Assembly (NCBI GenBank): GCA_019635215.1
Contig: JAHBZZ010000007.1
Coordinates: 62,001-126,000, forward strand
Length of the DNA: 64,000 nucleotides
From: Nitrosomonas sp.
Lineage (GTDB): Bacteria; Pseudomonadota; Gammaproteobacteria; Burkholderiales; Nitrosomonadaceae
Direction of reading: 5' to 3'
Shown here piece after piece: positions 28,001 through 38,200 of the stretch (positions are counted from its first letter, which is position 1; each line of letters opens with the position of its first letter). Under the pieces are notes generated by a model. It was not told where the DNA came from. It saw only the letters and a list, made by a program, of their open reading frames with translations, and ran no database searches. The translations under genes and the position numbers were made by a program.

Positions 28001-31000
28001 CGGTCTTGGCCACCCGGTTGCCAAATAGATCGTATTCGAACGTCAGCACCGTGCCATCCGCTTCGGTCACCGCAGTCAGGCGGTTATCGAGGTCGTAGGT
28101 GTAGGTTGTCGTGCCGGTACTGTCGGTACGCGAGGTCATGTTGCCGTCGTCATCGTAGGTGAAAGTCGCGCCGCCCACCTGCGTGTACTGATTCAGCGCG
28201 TTGGCGGTGTAGAGCGTTTCCACGCCGTCTTCGACTACGCGGGTGCGGTTGCCTGCGGCGTCGTATTCGTAAACCAATGTCTTGTTTGGAATGGCCGCAT
28301 TGGTGGAAACAAAATTGGCAGCAGTGAGTTGTCCAATCGCATCATAGCCGTAGGACCAGGCGCCATCCTGGGTTTCGTTCGTTACCCGTTGTCCCGCTGC
28401 ATCGTAGGTGTAGGCATTGAACGAGTTGATGCCGCCATCAGGCGCCTGGTTCTCGATGCGGGTCAGGCGGCCTGCGTTATCGTAGGAAAAGATTGAAACA
28501 GTGCCGTTGCCGTTTTCCTCGCGTACCAGATTGCCTGCGCCGTCGTAGGCGTAGCTGACGATCTGGCTGTCCTCGTCGCGCAGTCCGGTGAGTCGACCGA
28601 GCGCGTCGTAGTCGTAAAACACATTGTAGTCGCCACCGTCGGATATCGAAGTACGCAGGCCCGCGTCATTATAGGTGTAGAAAAGCGATTTGCCGGTCAG
28701 GTAATTGATTTCGGTCATTCTGTCCGCGCTATCATAGGCAAGCGAGGTTGTGCCCTGATCATTGGTAGCCGAAATCAACCGTCCACGGTCGTCATAAACA
28801 TAGCTCGTTGGTCCTGCGGAACTGTCGGACTCCGACAAGAGCCGCCCACGCGCGTCGTAGGTGTAATCAACATTGTCGCCGCGCCGGTTGGTGAATGATG
28901 TCAGATTACCTTCCGCATCATAGTCAAAAGCCAGTTGCGTGCCGTCCGGCCAAACTGCCTCAGTAATACGCCCACCGGCATCATAAGTGAAATTGCGCGT
29001 GCCGCCACCGGCATCGGTGAATGCAATCGGCGCTTCACCGGTTTGGTCATAGGTAAAGGACAATTGCGCGCCGTTTGCATCGGTGATTTTGGTCAAACGA
29101 TTCTGACTGTCAAACTCAAATGCGGTAAAGGTGCCGTCCGGTGCACGCACACCCAGCAAATCGCCGCTTTCGTTATACACCAGTTCAGATGTATTGCCAT
29201 CGCCATCAGCAAGCCGGCCGGCAATGCCGCCTGGCAGCAAATTCAACTCGGCAGTACGACCCGCGCCGTCGGTAATGGTCACACCGCCTGTTGCGTCGTA
29301 ACTGTAGCTTTCTGTTTGCAGACCACCCGCCAGAGAAACCTGTTGCAGCCTTCCCGCGCCGTCGTAAGCGAGGTGCGTGGCAATATTGCCCGGTGCGATG
29401 GCACCAACCAGGTCGCCCGCCGCATCGTAGGAAAACTGCGACTGCCCCTGGGAACGGGTCACTGCTGCCAGCTCGCCGTTGGCGCTATAAGACAGAGCTG
29501 CGGTTGATCCATCGGCGTCGATAATCTGGGTAACCAGCCCCTGGCTGTCGCGGGTGAATGACAGGGCATTACCATTCGGCGCGGATAGTCCGGTGATTCT
29601 CCCGGCACTGTCATGACTTGCAAGCACTTGACGGCCATCGGCTGCAATCATTCCCAGAAATCCACCATTTACGTCAAATTCGAGACGATCGCCATCTGAT
29701 TTAATCGCCGTATAACCACTGGTTGTTTTATGCAATGCGCCGTCAAAAGCACCGATTGTACTGAATGAGCCGTCGATTTTACGCTCAAAGGCAGGGCGTG
29801 CTGCCGCATCAAATGCCAGTAAGTTACCACCTAGTGTCATGGTGCGCCCAACCGAAGCGGAGACCGTATAGAGTGCCGCCGAATCAATGGTCGGACTCAT
29901 CAGCGCATCGATTTCAGTGAGGCCGCGCATGCGCACCGAACCACCGTCTATGTCCAGCCCGATATCCGCAATGGTTGACCAGCCTTTACCCAGCGAACCG
30001 GTTTGGCCGCGCTCGGCTATCGAGCCAAAATCACCCGCGCTGTCGATAGCAAAAGCCAGTGCGGAAGTGGCGCTGCGTGCTTCCAGTCCGAATGACGCCA
30101 GCTTGACGCCATGCTCGGCCAGTGCACTGGTGAACGTTGCCACGGTATCCCCCAGACGTAAAACAACATTGTCGGAAAGTTTATTTATAACACCCGCTGA
30201 AAGGTATGTGGGTTGAAGTGCTTCATAGCGTGCGCCGATTTCGGTCACGGCGAAGTGATCGGCGACCTGCGCCTCAACACTGAGTGTTGAACGTGGGCCG
30301 GCGCTGCCCTTGACATTGAGCGCGATCGAACCGCTTTCACCGCGGGACAGAATGCCATCGTCACCACCTGTACCCAGTACAAATACCCGGTCAGAAAATG
30401 TTCCCGTCAACGGGTCTGCAATCAGTCCACCTTTCGCAGCGACAGAAATCAATACGGCATTGGGTGCTTCGATCGTGGTCGAGATGGAATTGCTTGATAT
30501 AACGGTTAATGGATCGTTAGTAGTCGTTGTCGACGGTGCTTCTTCACCTAACCCGCTATTCAGATAAGTTACTTCCGCAATACCAACCTCGCCAGGCGCC
30601 AACCCGTCCTGGATAGTCAGATCCAGTTCAATGGGCGCGGGCGTATCAATATTGACCGTAACCGTTGCAAAATCGAATCCGCCCCGGCCATCGCCAATTT
30701 GATAATTGAAACTATCGGATGCGCTTTGCCCGGTAAGCAGTGTGTCAGCAAGATTCGGATCGGGTGTATAGCTTGCGATACCCGCAGCCGAAATCGATAC
30801 CGTCGCGCCGGAAGGCAGCAGAATGGGAATATCCGGCGTAAATGCCATATCTCCAACGGCTGTAATCGCAAAAGGATCGCCATCGGGATCAGAATCATTC
30901 TGCAACAAATTGATTTCAACAGGCGTGCCGACTTCAGTATCAACTGAATCATTTTGCGCGTTTGGTGGGTGGTTGGTTAATGCGCCGGTTTCATCAACCT

Positions 31001-33497
31001 CGAGCAAATTCAAGTCAATCTGTTGACCGTTGGCAAATTCGATTTGACCGATGACACCGGTAGAAGACGCGGCTATTGATGTGGAGCTGAAAAAGGAATC
31101 GACACGAATACTGTCGGCGCCGACTTCGATAATCAAAGCACGTAGATCATTGGCTGCACGAAAGAAACCTAGGTCATCTGGAACAATGCCTTCGCCAAAG
31201 CGGATAATGCTGTTATCGTCATGGAATGGATAATCTTCGTGGAAAATCCTATCCTGACCAAATCCCAGCTCAAAGTAATAAATATTCGAGCCTCTGCCAC
31301 CAGACATGTGATCGTCTCCAGCAAGACCGATAATTGTATCCGACTGCACCGTCCCATAGATTAGGTCACTTTGATCTGTGCCTGTAAACGTCAACGGCTC
31401 CAAAAGATTAATAGATTCTGCATTAGCAAATTCAATTTGACTGATTATGCCAGTAGGTGATGCAGATGATGACGTTGTATTAAAAAAAGAAGGAATACGA
31501 ATGCTATCAGTATTTGCTTCAATGATCAGATCACGGCGGTCATTGGATGCGCGGGAGAAGCGCAAATCTTCCGCTGTGATTCCCTCGCCAAAGCGGATAA
31601 CTCCACCTTCGTCGCCAGATCCTGTTTCGATAATCGTATCTTGGCCAAATCCAGGTTCAAATTTATAGACATCAAGCCCTCCACGGCCTCTAAGTACGTC
31701 ATCACCTGCCATGCCATTAATCGTATCGCCAAGGCCGCTACCATAAATTGTATCGTTCTGTACTGTACCGGCAAATTCCAGTGATTCCAGAAGATTTATA
31801 AATTTACCATCGGCAAATTCAATACGGCTTATGTTACCTGATGGAAAAATATCAGAGTTTACTGAATCGTAGAACCCATCAATACGGATACTGTTTGTAC
31901 CTGCTAGGATATTCAAATGATAAAAAGAGCTGGAAGGATCTATAACAAAACGTAGCTCCTCAGGTGTAATGCCTTCAGTGAAGCGTATCATACCGCCGTC
32001 TATTACACCGCCATTCTCACCAAAAAAACTTTCATCGATCGTGTCATGACCAAAATTTGACCCAAACTCATAGATATCATAGCCTTTGTTACCCATTAGT
32101 TTGTCATTGCCCGTAAGACCATTAATCGTATCTGCTAACCCACTGCCGTAAATAGTATCGTTTTGCTCCGTACCAATGAATGCTAATGGTTCCAGAAGAT
32201 TTATAGGTTCCGCATTGGCGAATTCAATTCGACTTATAAAACCTGATGGCAAATCTTCATAGCTTGCTGTGTTATAGAACGAATTAATCCTGATGCTATC
32301 TGAATTCGCTTCAATAATTAAATCACCTGAAGCTTTTGAAGTACGAATAAATCGAAGATTCTCTGGCGCTATATCATCGCCAAACCGTATAACTCCGCCA
32401 TCCTCCCCAGAGCCGCGTTCAAAAATTGTGTCCTGGCCAAATCCTTGCTCAAATTCATAGATATCTAATCCGTATCCACCTAAAAGCCTATCATCGCCCG
32501 CGAGACCATTGATGGTATCAGCAAGTCCGGTACCGTAAATATCGTCGTTTTGATTGGTACCGATATATGTGAGTGGTTCCAAGAGGCTTATGGATTCCCC
32601 ACTGGTGAATTCGAGCGAACTTATCCTGCCAAATGGTTCGCTGGAGGAATAATTAGATGAATTATAGAATAAACGAATACGTATACTGTCACCTCCAGCC
32701 TTGATGATCAAATCCTCAAAATTATCTACAGGACGGATAAAGCGAAGATCTTCGGGAATAATACCCTCACCAAATCGTATTACACCACCGTGTAAACCCC
32801 ACCATTGTTCATTAATCGTATCCTGACCAAATCCTTGATCAAAAACATAAACATCAAACCCTCCTTCGCCTATGAGTACATCATTACCAGTCAGTCCATT
32901 AATTGTATCGGCTTCATTACTCCCCGATATCGTGTCGTCTCCTTCCGTTCCGGTAAAAATTGGCGCAAGTACGTGCGGATAAGCGGCAACCGAATTTACA
33001 TCAAAAGGAAACAAGCATTGAAACGGTTTTGTGTAACTGTCCAGATTCCAGTTGGTTTGTGCTCCAAGCTTGCCGATCGGCAACGTAGATGACGCCACAT
33101 CTGCGTGGGTCAGCCGTGCGAGTGTGTGAATAAAGCTTTGACCGATATTACCTTTGGCCAGACTGCATGCATAGACACAAATTCTTGCATCATCCGTAAT
33201 CAGGTTGCGCCAGCTGTAGAGTTCATCTTTGTAGTTTTCCAAAGCGGCCCGGTCGATCGGATAATTAGTAAAATCAATTTGTCCTGGCTGGGCATGCACT
33301 AATAAGGCGATTTCGTTTACCGGTGCAAAAACAGATAAAGACCGGGTTATTTGCAGAATCGGATTCGTTTCAGCTAAGAGCTGGACGACATGAAAATCGG
33401 GATGCAGGTTTTCGAGTAACCGGTTTGATTCCAAAACGCCCGCATCAACAAATAATAACTTTCTTTCATTGCATTTAGATTGACTGGTTAGAAACAT
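25035..33497 (-). CDS. Giant DUF4347-RTX-Rhs-vWD protein (2820 aa)
   Basis: Approximate domain order: 1-170 DUF4347-like (KLLFVDAGVLESNRLLENL, ICVYACSLAKGNIGQSFI); 180-830 five ~135-aa units, each an RTX nonapeptide block (DTINGLTGNDVLIGEGGFD) plus an HCBP-related block (GVIRFGEGI..EDLRF); a cadherin-like module (NHPPNAQNDSVDTEVGTPVE); a conserved linker; ~1280-1960 Rhs/YD repeats (YDAAGNRTRVVEDGVET, YTYDLDNRLTAVTEADG) ending in RARHYSDNLGRFQSEDPKW and NEYVDPNGD; ~1986-2130 a variable segment with one hydrophobic stretch; ~2133-2300 a von Willebrand D domain (GGDPHIQTFDGLGYSFQTVG); two cadherin-like modules; ~2606-2820 the C-terminal domain shared by all three giants. There is no signal peptide; calcium-binding repeats and the small hydrophobic C-terminus suggest type I secretion. 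Probably a surface or matrix protein. Confidence 0.8.
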   Translation of the reverse strand: MFLTSQSKCNERKLLFVDAGVLESNRLLENLHPDFHVVQLLAETNPILQITRSLSVFAPVNEIALLVHAQPGQIDFTNYPIDRAALENYKDELYSWRNLITDDARICVYACSLAKGNIGQSFIHTLARLTHADVASSTLPIGKLGAQTNWNLDSYTKPFQCLFPFDVNSVAAYPHVLAPIFTGTEGDDTISGSNEADTINGLTGNDVLIGEGGFDVYVFDQGFGQDTINEQWWGLHGGVIRFGEGIIPEDLRFIRPVDNFEDLIIKAGGDSIRIRLFYNSSNYSSSEPFGRISSLEFTSGESISLLEPLTYIGTNQNDDIYGTGLADTINGLAGDDRLLGGYGLDIYEFEQGFGQDTIFERGSGEDGGVIRFGDDIAPENLRFIRTSKASGDLIIEANSDSIRINSFYNTASYEDLPSGFISRIEFANAEPINLLEPLAFIGTEQNDTIYGSGLADTINGLTGNDKLMGNKGYDIYEFGSNFGHDTIDESFFGENGGVIDGGMIRFTEGITPEELRFVIDPSSSFYHLNILAGTNSIRIDGFYDSVNSDIFPSGNISRIEFADGKFINLLESLEFAGTVQNDTIYGSGLGDTINGMAGDDVLRGRGGLDVYKFEPGFGQDTIIETGSGDEGGVIRFGEGITAEDLRFSRASNDRRDLIIEANTDSIRIPSFFNTTSSSASPTGIISQIEFANAESINLLEPLTFTGTDQSDLIYGTVQSDTIIGLAGDDHMSGGRGSNIYYFELGFGQDRIFHEDYPFHDDNSIIRFGEGIVPDDLGFFRAANDLRALIIEVGADSIRVDSFFSSTSIAASSTGVIGQIEFANGQQIDLNLLEVDETGALTNHPPNAQNDSVDTEVGTPVEINLLQNDSDPDGDPFAITAVGDMAFTPDIPILLPSGATVSISAAGIASYTPDPNLADTLLTGQSASDSFNYQIGDGRGGFDFATVTVNIDTPAPIELDLTIQDGLAPGEVGIAEVTYLNSGLGEEAPSTTTTNDPLTVISSNSISTTIEAPNAVLISVAAKGGLIADPLTGTFSDRVFVLGTGGDDGILSRGESGSIALNVKGSAGPRSTLSVEAQVADHFAVTEIGARYEALQPTYLSAGVINKLSDNVVLRLGDTVATFTSALAEHGVKLASFGLEARSATSALAFAIDSAGDFGSIAERGQTGSLGKGWSTIADIGLDIDGGSVRMRGLTEIDALMSPTIDSAALYTVSASVGRTMTLGGNLLAFDAAARPAFERKIDGSFSTIGAFDGALHKTTSGYTAIKSDGDRLEFDVNGGFLGMIAADGRQVLASHDSAGRITGLSAPNGNALSFTRDSQGLVTQIIDADGSTAALSYSANGELAAVTRSQGQSQFSYDAAGDLVGAIAPGNIATHLAYDGAGRLQQVSLAGGLQTESYSYDATGGVTITDGAGRTAELNLLPGGIAGRLADGDGNTSELVYNESGDLLGVRAPDGTFTAFEFDSQNRLTKITDANGAQLSFTYDQTGEAPIAFTDAGGGTRNFTYDAGGRITEAVWPDGTQLAFDYDAEGNLTSFTNRRGDNVDYTYDARGRLLSESDSSAGPTSYVYDDRGRLISATNDQGTTSLAYDSADRMTEINYLTGKSLFYTYNDAGLRTSISDGGDYNVFYDYDALGRLTGLRDEDSQIVSYAYDGAGNLVREENGNGTVSIFSYDNAGRLTRIENQAPDGGINSFNAYTYDAAGQRVTNETQDGAWSYGYDAIGQLTAANFVSTNAAIPNKTLVYEYDAAGNRTRVVEDGVETLYTANALNQYTQVGGATFTYDDDGNMTSRTDSTGTTTYTYDLDNRLTAVTEADGTVLTFEYDLFGNRVAKTVDGVETEYLVDPFGLGDVVSEFTGGSLSASYTHGLGLAAGEIGGQDAYYDADAVGTVTTLTGASGDIQNHYVFTPFGTELFEVESLANSFEFNGVLGVAEDSDGLTFMRARHYSDNLGRFQSEDPKWLNGDPENMYRFALNSPNEYVDPNGDWWAVAAAIVAFGAFTYDAIQKAKDREDRRSNYNLSDSITDEELEAYQRDYGQNLKDGADTLVDGILVNKVVAAARSGASVIGGTLKKLAEAADAIDQALENGELVKQALEDATEDKPTSNPVSDASPVEQPPLGGGSVSPEAIPRPRTGGDPHIQTFDGLGYSFQTVGEFIMFRGQNDEFEFQVRQSPLPGNNLVSVNSAVATVINGNTVGVYADRIIPLVINGEAVELKNGESIAVGNGSVYRNGNTYVVTNEFGDGVVAAVRRGFTDFLTIQNFLAPERGAGVEGLFGNADGIRENDLALRDGTVLTQPVAATDLYGVFADNWRITNEESFFDYLEGESTETFTDLSFPREIVTLNDLDPVVRAAAEQIARDAGLVPGTFEFETTVLDVALSGDPAFAEATQDIPAFDPDFNPETDFGLIVPVEVNEAPIANPDNASVDEDGTVDIDVLANDEDPEGDTLVILGAGDVNGGTVEVVNDLLRFTPAQGFSGETVISYQLGDGMGNAVLGTVLVEVGPVPDAPVAGDDTYVVQAGNTLNIDAVSGLLANDTDDDGDLLQVVSVSDPANGILNVSADGSFTYTPDAGFFGTENLVYSVSDGLTTVDGQLVINVEGTIEPVIVSIGDAPLRVSRSDPNAWENAWTDEAVSISHKADYLDTTETWSGAAFHGNNAGVLSGGDIFGGDLGVSGQTLASSTIRQEIDGTEALRFDLDQAATKVTIDLSRLDGNSSNGHFDAGRLQLLDDAGLVVDELIFNADAFASDQQITLEHGSGFSAAVLTAGVYNGTDFIFGGLSDSTGQYQSDPQNLGNGVWDASEYLVDAVEFEFGEITLVGTAA
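31010..32960 (-). repeat. Five tandem RTX/HCBP-related repeat units
   Basis: Within the 2820-aa protein, about five units of ~400 bp repeat the series GTxxxDxIYGxxxADTINGLxGDD, FGQDTI, GVIRFGEGI and a Leu/Ile-rich block ending in SIRI. The calcium-binding nonapeptide part is short in each unit and the HCBP-related part long. The repeats are diverged at the DNA level, so they are older than the repeats in the 2991-aa gene. Confidence 0.8.
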
Positions 33498-33565
33498 GGT
33501 GATTTTCCTATTGTTTTTTTAAGTGTAATGATTTGATTTCTTTCAAATCACGATTCTGGCGCAAC

Positions 33566-33592
33566 ACCCTGTTGATAGGTATCAAACAGGGT
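33566..33592 (-). terminator. Hairpin between PEP-CTERM gene 1 and the 2820-aa gene
   Basis: ACCCTGTTGAT and ATCAAACAGGGT form an 11-bp stem with one bulged base and a short loop. A second weaker hairpin (CTCCGG 33643-33648 with CCGGAG 33673-33678) precedes it in the same 259-bp gap. Neither is followed by a clean T-run, so they may be weak terminators or processing sites; promoter elements for the giant gene were not identified. Confidence 0.4.
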
Positions 33593-33756
33593 ATTCATAC
33601 GCATTGTTTAACCTGAATAACACTCAGGTTCAAAAGAATGAGCTCCGGGGCTAACTGAAAAGATCAGTCAGTCCGGAGTCCGAATTTTGATACGAATTAC
33701 ATCAATCTCATACCGAAGGCAACGCGTGTAGCGCTATGACCCTGGACCGCGTACGA

Positions 33757-34413
33757 TCAGCCGATATTTCTTCTTGCCAGACCGGCAAGCCACAGCATGG
33801 GCAGAAGCATCAAGGACAACGTGAACGGTTCCGGGATGCCGGTTGTCACAGTGTCGGCAGTCAATTGAAACGACATGTTCAGCGTTGCCGAATCGAAATT
33901 CCAGGCATCGCCGTCGGCGGCCCGGCTCCAGCCGGTGTTATTGCCTGTTGCGCTTTCCAGCCAATACCAGCCTTGATTGCCGTCATTATTGAAGACAGAC
34001 AGGTAGTAATTCGTGTTGCCTTGCAGTACTTGATTGACGCCGAGGTCGTATTGATAGACGGTGCCGCCGAATAAGTCAGTCAGACCGACGCTGCTGTTTC
34101 CGGTGCCTGAGAAAACCGATTCAAAAAGAAAACCGGATTGCGGATTGCCGAAACCGTCATCCGCAAAAATACGCACAGTGAGTGATTCCGTAACCGGTGC
34201 AGCCGGATCGTAACTGCCCCACCAGCGGATATTGGTCAGTTGCACATTACCGGTGAACTGAAAATCATCGGTGGCAATTTGTACGCCGGATAGCCCGACA
34301 CTCAAACTGCCGTCTCCGCCATCCAATGGTGCCTGCTCCAGAATTACCGCACTGGCAGACAAAGGTAAAATACTTAGAAATATCAATAAGGTTAGTTTTC
34401 GAATGCTATACAT
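33757..34413 (-). CDS. PEP-CTERM sorting-domain protein, copy 1
   Basis: A 218-aa exported protein. Signal peptide: YSIRKLTLLIFLSILPLSASA. The mature part is a beta-rich domain (ILEQAPLDGGDGSLSVGLSG, NIRWWGSYDPAAPVTESLTV, YLSVFNNDGNQGWYWLESAT). The C-terminus is a textbook PEP-CTERM signal: IPEP, a hydrophobic stretch (LSLMLLPMLWLAGLA) and RR. Exosortase would cleave it and link it to the extracellular matrix or outer surface. A Shine-Dalgarno AAGGACA precedes the ATG. It lies 141 bp after the 2991-aa gene and is nearly identical to the copy at 43662. Confidence 0.92.
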   Translation of the reverse strand: MYSIRKLTLLIFLSILPLSASAVILEQAPLDGGDGSLSVGLSGVQIATDDFQFTGNVQLTNIRWWGSYDPAAPVTESLTVRIFADDGFGNPQSGFLFESVFSGTGNSSVGLTDLFGGTVYQYDLGVNQVLQGNTNYYLSVFNNDGNQGWYWLESATGNNTGWSRAADGDAWNFDSATLNMSFQLTADTVTTGIPEPFTLSLMLLPMLWLAGLARRNIG

Positions 34414-35264
34414 TGTTATTGTCCTTTTAATTCATCATTTAGATGTTCTCGTTACTCTCATAGCGCTTCAAAATCCGGTTTTTAATCATCAATCACCTTC
34501 TCCGGGCAGGAGAAGGTGATTGATATCGAATTCTGAAACGCGATAAGTATTATTTAAGCTGTTGTTCCTACGAGTGTTATATCCCCGAATTCAAACGTAA
34601 CGGCATCCACCAGATATTCGCTGGCGTTCCAGGTACCATTGCCTTGATTCTGTGGGCCGCTCAGGTATTGTCCATTTGCATCGGACAAGCCGCCGAAGAT
34701 GAAATCAGCGCCGTTGTAAACGCCTGATGTCAGAACTACCGATGAAAAACCGGTAGCATGATCCAGCGTAATTTGCTGATCACCGGAAAGTGCATCCGCA
34801 TTGAAAATCAATTCATCCACCACCAGACCGGTATCGTCCAGCAATTGCAGCCTACCCGCATCGAAATGCCCGGTCGAATTGTTGCCGTCAAGACGGGACA
34901 AATCGATGGTGACTTTGGTTGCCGCCTGATCGAGGTCGAAACGCAGCGCTTCCATACCGTCGATTTCCTGATGGATCGTGCTGGCAGCCAACGATTGCCC
35001 ACTGACGCCCAGATCGCCGCCAAAAATATCGCCGCCGCTTAATACGGTAGAATTGTTTCCATGGAGCGCAGCACTGCTCCAGGCTTCTGCTGTATCGAGA
35101 TAATTCGCTTTATGGCTGATACTGACCGCATCGTTTGTCCAGGCGTTTTCCCACGCATCGGGATCGGAGCGGGACACACGCAACGGCGCATCGCCGATAC
35201 GGATTGTCTCGGCAGGAGACGAGGCATTTACGGAAACAGCCAGATTGCCTGCATCGACATGTGT
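33768..35264. repeat. Long direct repeat, copy A (partner 43676-45172)
   Basis: Every position read aligns with 43676-45172 at a constant offset of 9908 bp. It covers PEP-CTERM gene 1, the intergenic hairpin and the 3' ~710 bp of the 2991-aa gene. The part 34089-35264 appears identical in the two copies, while scattered single-base differences occur in 33880-34088 (for example 33886, 34088). Such a pattern fits recent duplication or gene conversion. Confidence 0.92.
34488..34524. other. 16-bp perfect hairpin between giant gene and PEP-CTERM gene (copy A)
   Basis: ATCAATCACCTTCTCC and GGAGAAGGTGATTGAT form a perfect 16-bp stem with a 5-nt loop, 30 bp past the stop of the 2991-aa gene. No T-run follows on the minus strand, so it may be a transcript-stability or processing hairpin rather than a simple intrinsic terminator. 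The identical structure recurs at 44396-44432. Confidence 0.7.
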
Positions 35265-38200
35265 GCCGTCCTCATCAATCAGATCGACACGGATCGTGTA
35301 ATGACCATCGGCAGCAAACGTATGCGTAACTTCTCCGGCACTATTGTAAGTATCGCTGCCGCCATCACCCCAATTGACGATATAGCTCGTCACTGTATCG
35401 TCCCCCGGATCGGTGATCGCACCGAGATTCAATGTGTAGCTGGCACCGGTATCGATTTCAGCAGCGCCTGACAGGGCGATGGTTGGTGCAACATTGTCCA
35501 CATTAACCGTAAATTGCTGTGTCGCGGTATCGTCACTGCCATCCGCAACCGTGATGCTGACCGCATGACTGGCATTGCCGTCTGTAAAAAGATGATTGAT
35601 GTTGAAGTTAAAACCACCTGCGGCAACAGCACCGGTCTCAATTGGTGAGCCATCACCCCAGTCGATGCTGTACGTTCTGCCATCGCTGTCGCTATCGGCG
35701 TCATCGGTAAAGCTGATCAGGCGGTTGAAGGTATCGCCTTCGTTCAATTGTCCATCTCCGCCGGCATTCAGCGAGAACCCCGTAGAAACAGCGCCGAATG
35801 CTTGCAGGATCTCGAACGCAGCCTGCGCGAATTCAATATCACCTGTCAGCGCTACGTCCAGCACGGCATTTTCGAATTCAATGGTACCCTCGGTCAGGCC
35901 GACATTGCGTACCGCTTCTTCGGCTGCCGCGCGCACCGCAGGATCCAGGTCGTTAACGGTGATAATGCGGGCAGGAAAATCCCGATTGGTGAAGGTCTCG
36001 GTGGATTCGCCATCGCCGTAGACGAACAGCGATGTTTCCGGCGTCACGCGCCAGGAATCGGCATAGGCGCCGTACAGGTCCTGTTTCGTCAACGGGCCGG
36101 TTAGTACGGTGCCATCGGCCAGCACGATATCGTTGGTTTTATCGCCATCGGCATTGCCGAGCAGCCCCGCAATTTCGCCCAACCGTTCCGTGCTCAGGAA
36201 CGTGCCTACATCGACAAACGAACCACCGACCAATGCCCAGAAACCATCGCCATGTGCATTGGTCACGATATAGGTGTGCCCAATCCGGTAAATCGAGCCG
36301 TCGCCGATAGCCACCGTTTCGCCATCGGCAATCGCAACAAATTCGCCGTTGATATTAACGGGGTTGGGTTGTCCCCGGTAAATCCCCACCACATCGTCGC
36401 CCACCTGCATCGCCACAGCGGTATTGACGGATACTAGACCACTGCTCCCCCGAGATTCCTGACGCACCTGGATTTCCAGACCGGGATCGGCGCCCTGTGC
36501 CAGCGTGAATTCACCGGCGGCTTGGAAATCGTAATTGTATCCGTCGAAGGTATGAAGATGAGGATCTCCCACGGATCTACCGAGCAAATAGTTTGTTAGT
36601 GCAGCTACTGCTTCTTGAAAAAGAGATAATGCGTTAAATACCAAATCAAAAAGTACCTCAATACTTTGAGATAATGTTTCTTCATTGATATTAAAAAGCT
36701 CCAAATATTTTTTAAATGCGATTACTTGTGGAGCTGGATTAGGATTATCTAGTACTAAAAAAAATAATCCAGCGGCGGCATCAGCAAAAGATTTCTTAGC
36801 ACTATTCCAGTCATCATGAAATAGTGAATTTAATCCATTTAGAAAATTATTTGCACTAGCATCAATTTTCTTCTCAAATTCTATTCCAAATTTTAATTGC
36901 TCTATAATCTCCAGAGGGTTGTTATTGGAAAATCTATACAAATTACTTAATCCTGCACCAATCTGTAATGAATTTTCTGAAATGTATCTACCTATTTCAT
37001 CATTATATGGCCCTGCTCTGAAATAACTCAGACCATTCGCATCTTCTGACACACCCAACGCGCCGTTAAACTCAAAGCTGTTCGCGATAGTTTCGTCTTC
37101 GAACAATTCATTGCCAAAAGGCGTATAGCCATAGCGGTTCACCTCAACACCTGAACCGTCGGTCATACCGATCACCGAGCCCACACCGTCGATGTCGTAA
37201 TATGCGGTCGAACCATCGCCCGCAATGCGGCCAGCCAGCCCCAGACCATGGGCATAGGAGGCGATCAACGCGCCGTTTGCGGCATATTCACCGATCACAT
37301 TGCCCAACCCGAACGGATCGATGAGAAATTCAGTGCGCACGCCATTTTCGATGAGTGCAACGCGGTTACCGAACACATCGTATTCATACTGCGTCACGTC
37401 ACCGGTTGGCGTAGTCACTGACGTCAAGCGGTTTTCCAGATCGTAGGTATAGTTCCAGGCACCGCTCGAATCGGTTTTGGCGATCAGATTGCCGTCCGCG
37501 TCGTACGACAGCGCCGCATTTCCCGCAGTAACATATTGATTCAACGCATTGGCGGTGTAATGCGTGGTGACGCCGTCTTCCGTCTGACTAATGCGATTGC
37601 CCGCCGCGTCGTATACATAGTCGATCTGCTTGTCCGCCAGCCCGATACGGGTTGACGTGAAATGGGCTGAGGTGAGCTGCCCGGTTGCGTCGTAACCATA
37701 CGTCCACGAGCCGTCCGCTGTTTCCATACCGATCCGCTGCCCCGCGATATCGTAACTGTAGATGATGCGGGAATTTTCATTGCCGGTAGCATCAAAGTTG
37801 TGAATTGCCAGCAGCCATCCGACGGCATCGTAACTGTAGGTGGTTGCCGTGCCGTTGCCGTTGTCTTCGCGGATCAGGTTACCTGCGGCGTCATAGCTAT
37901 AACTGACCAGAGTGCCGTTATTGTTGCTGAGATTGACCAGACGGCCTGCGGCATCGTACTGATAGAATTGCGCGTTGCCGTCCTGATCGGTCATCGCCGT
38001 GCGGTTGCTTGCGGCGTCGTAGGTATAACTCAACGAACGGCCGTTGGGATATTCGATTTTGGTGACGCGGTTTGCCGCATCGTACGTTAGTGAGGTAGTG
38101 CCTGCGGCTGTCGTCGCTGTCAGCAGATTCCCCGCGGCATCGTACGTATAACTCACCGCACCGGAAGTACCCGCGGATTCAGTCGTCAGCCGCCCGCGCG

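Noticed and set aside
33736-34074. Plus-strand ORFs opposite the PEP-CTERM and giant genes
   Set aside because: Long antisense frames are expected opposite GC-rich repetitive coding sequence; no independent coding signals.
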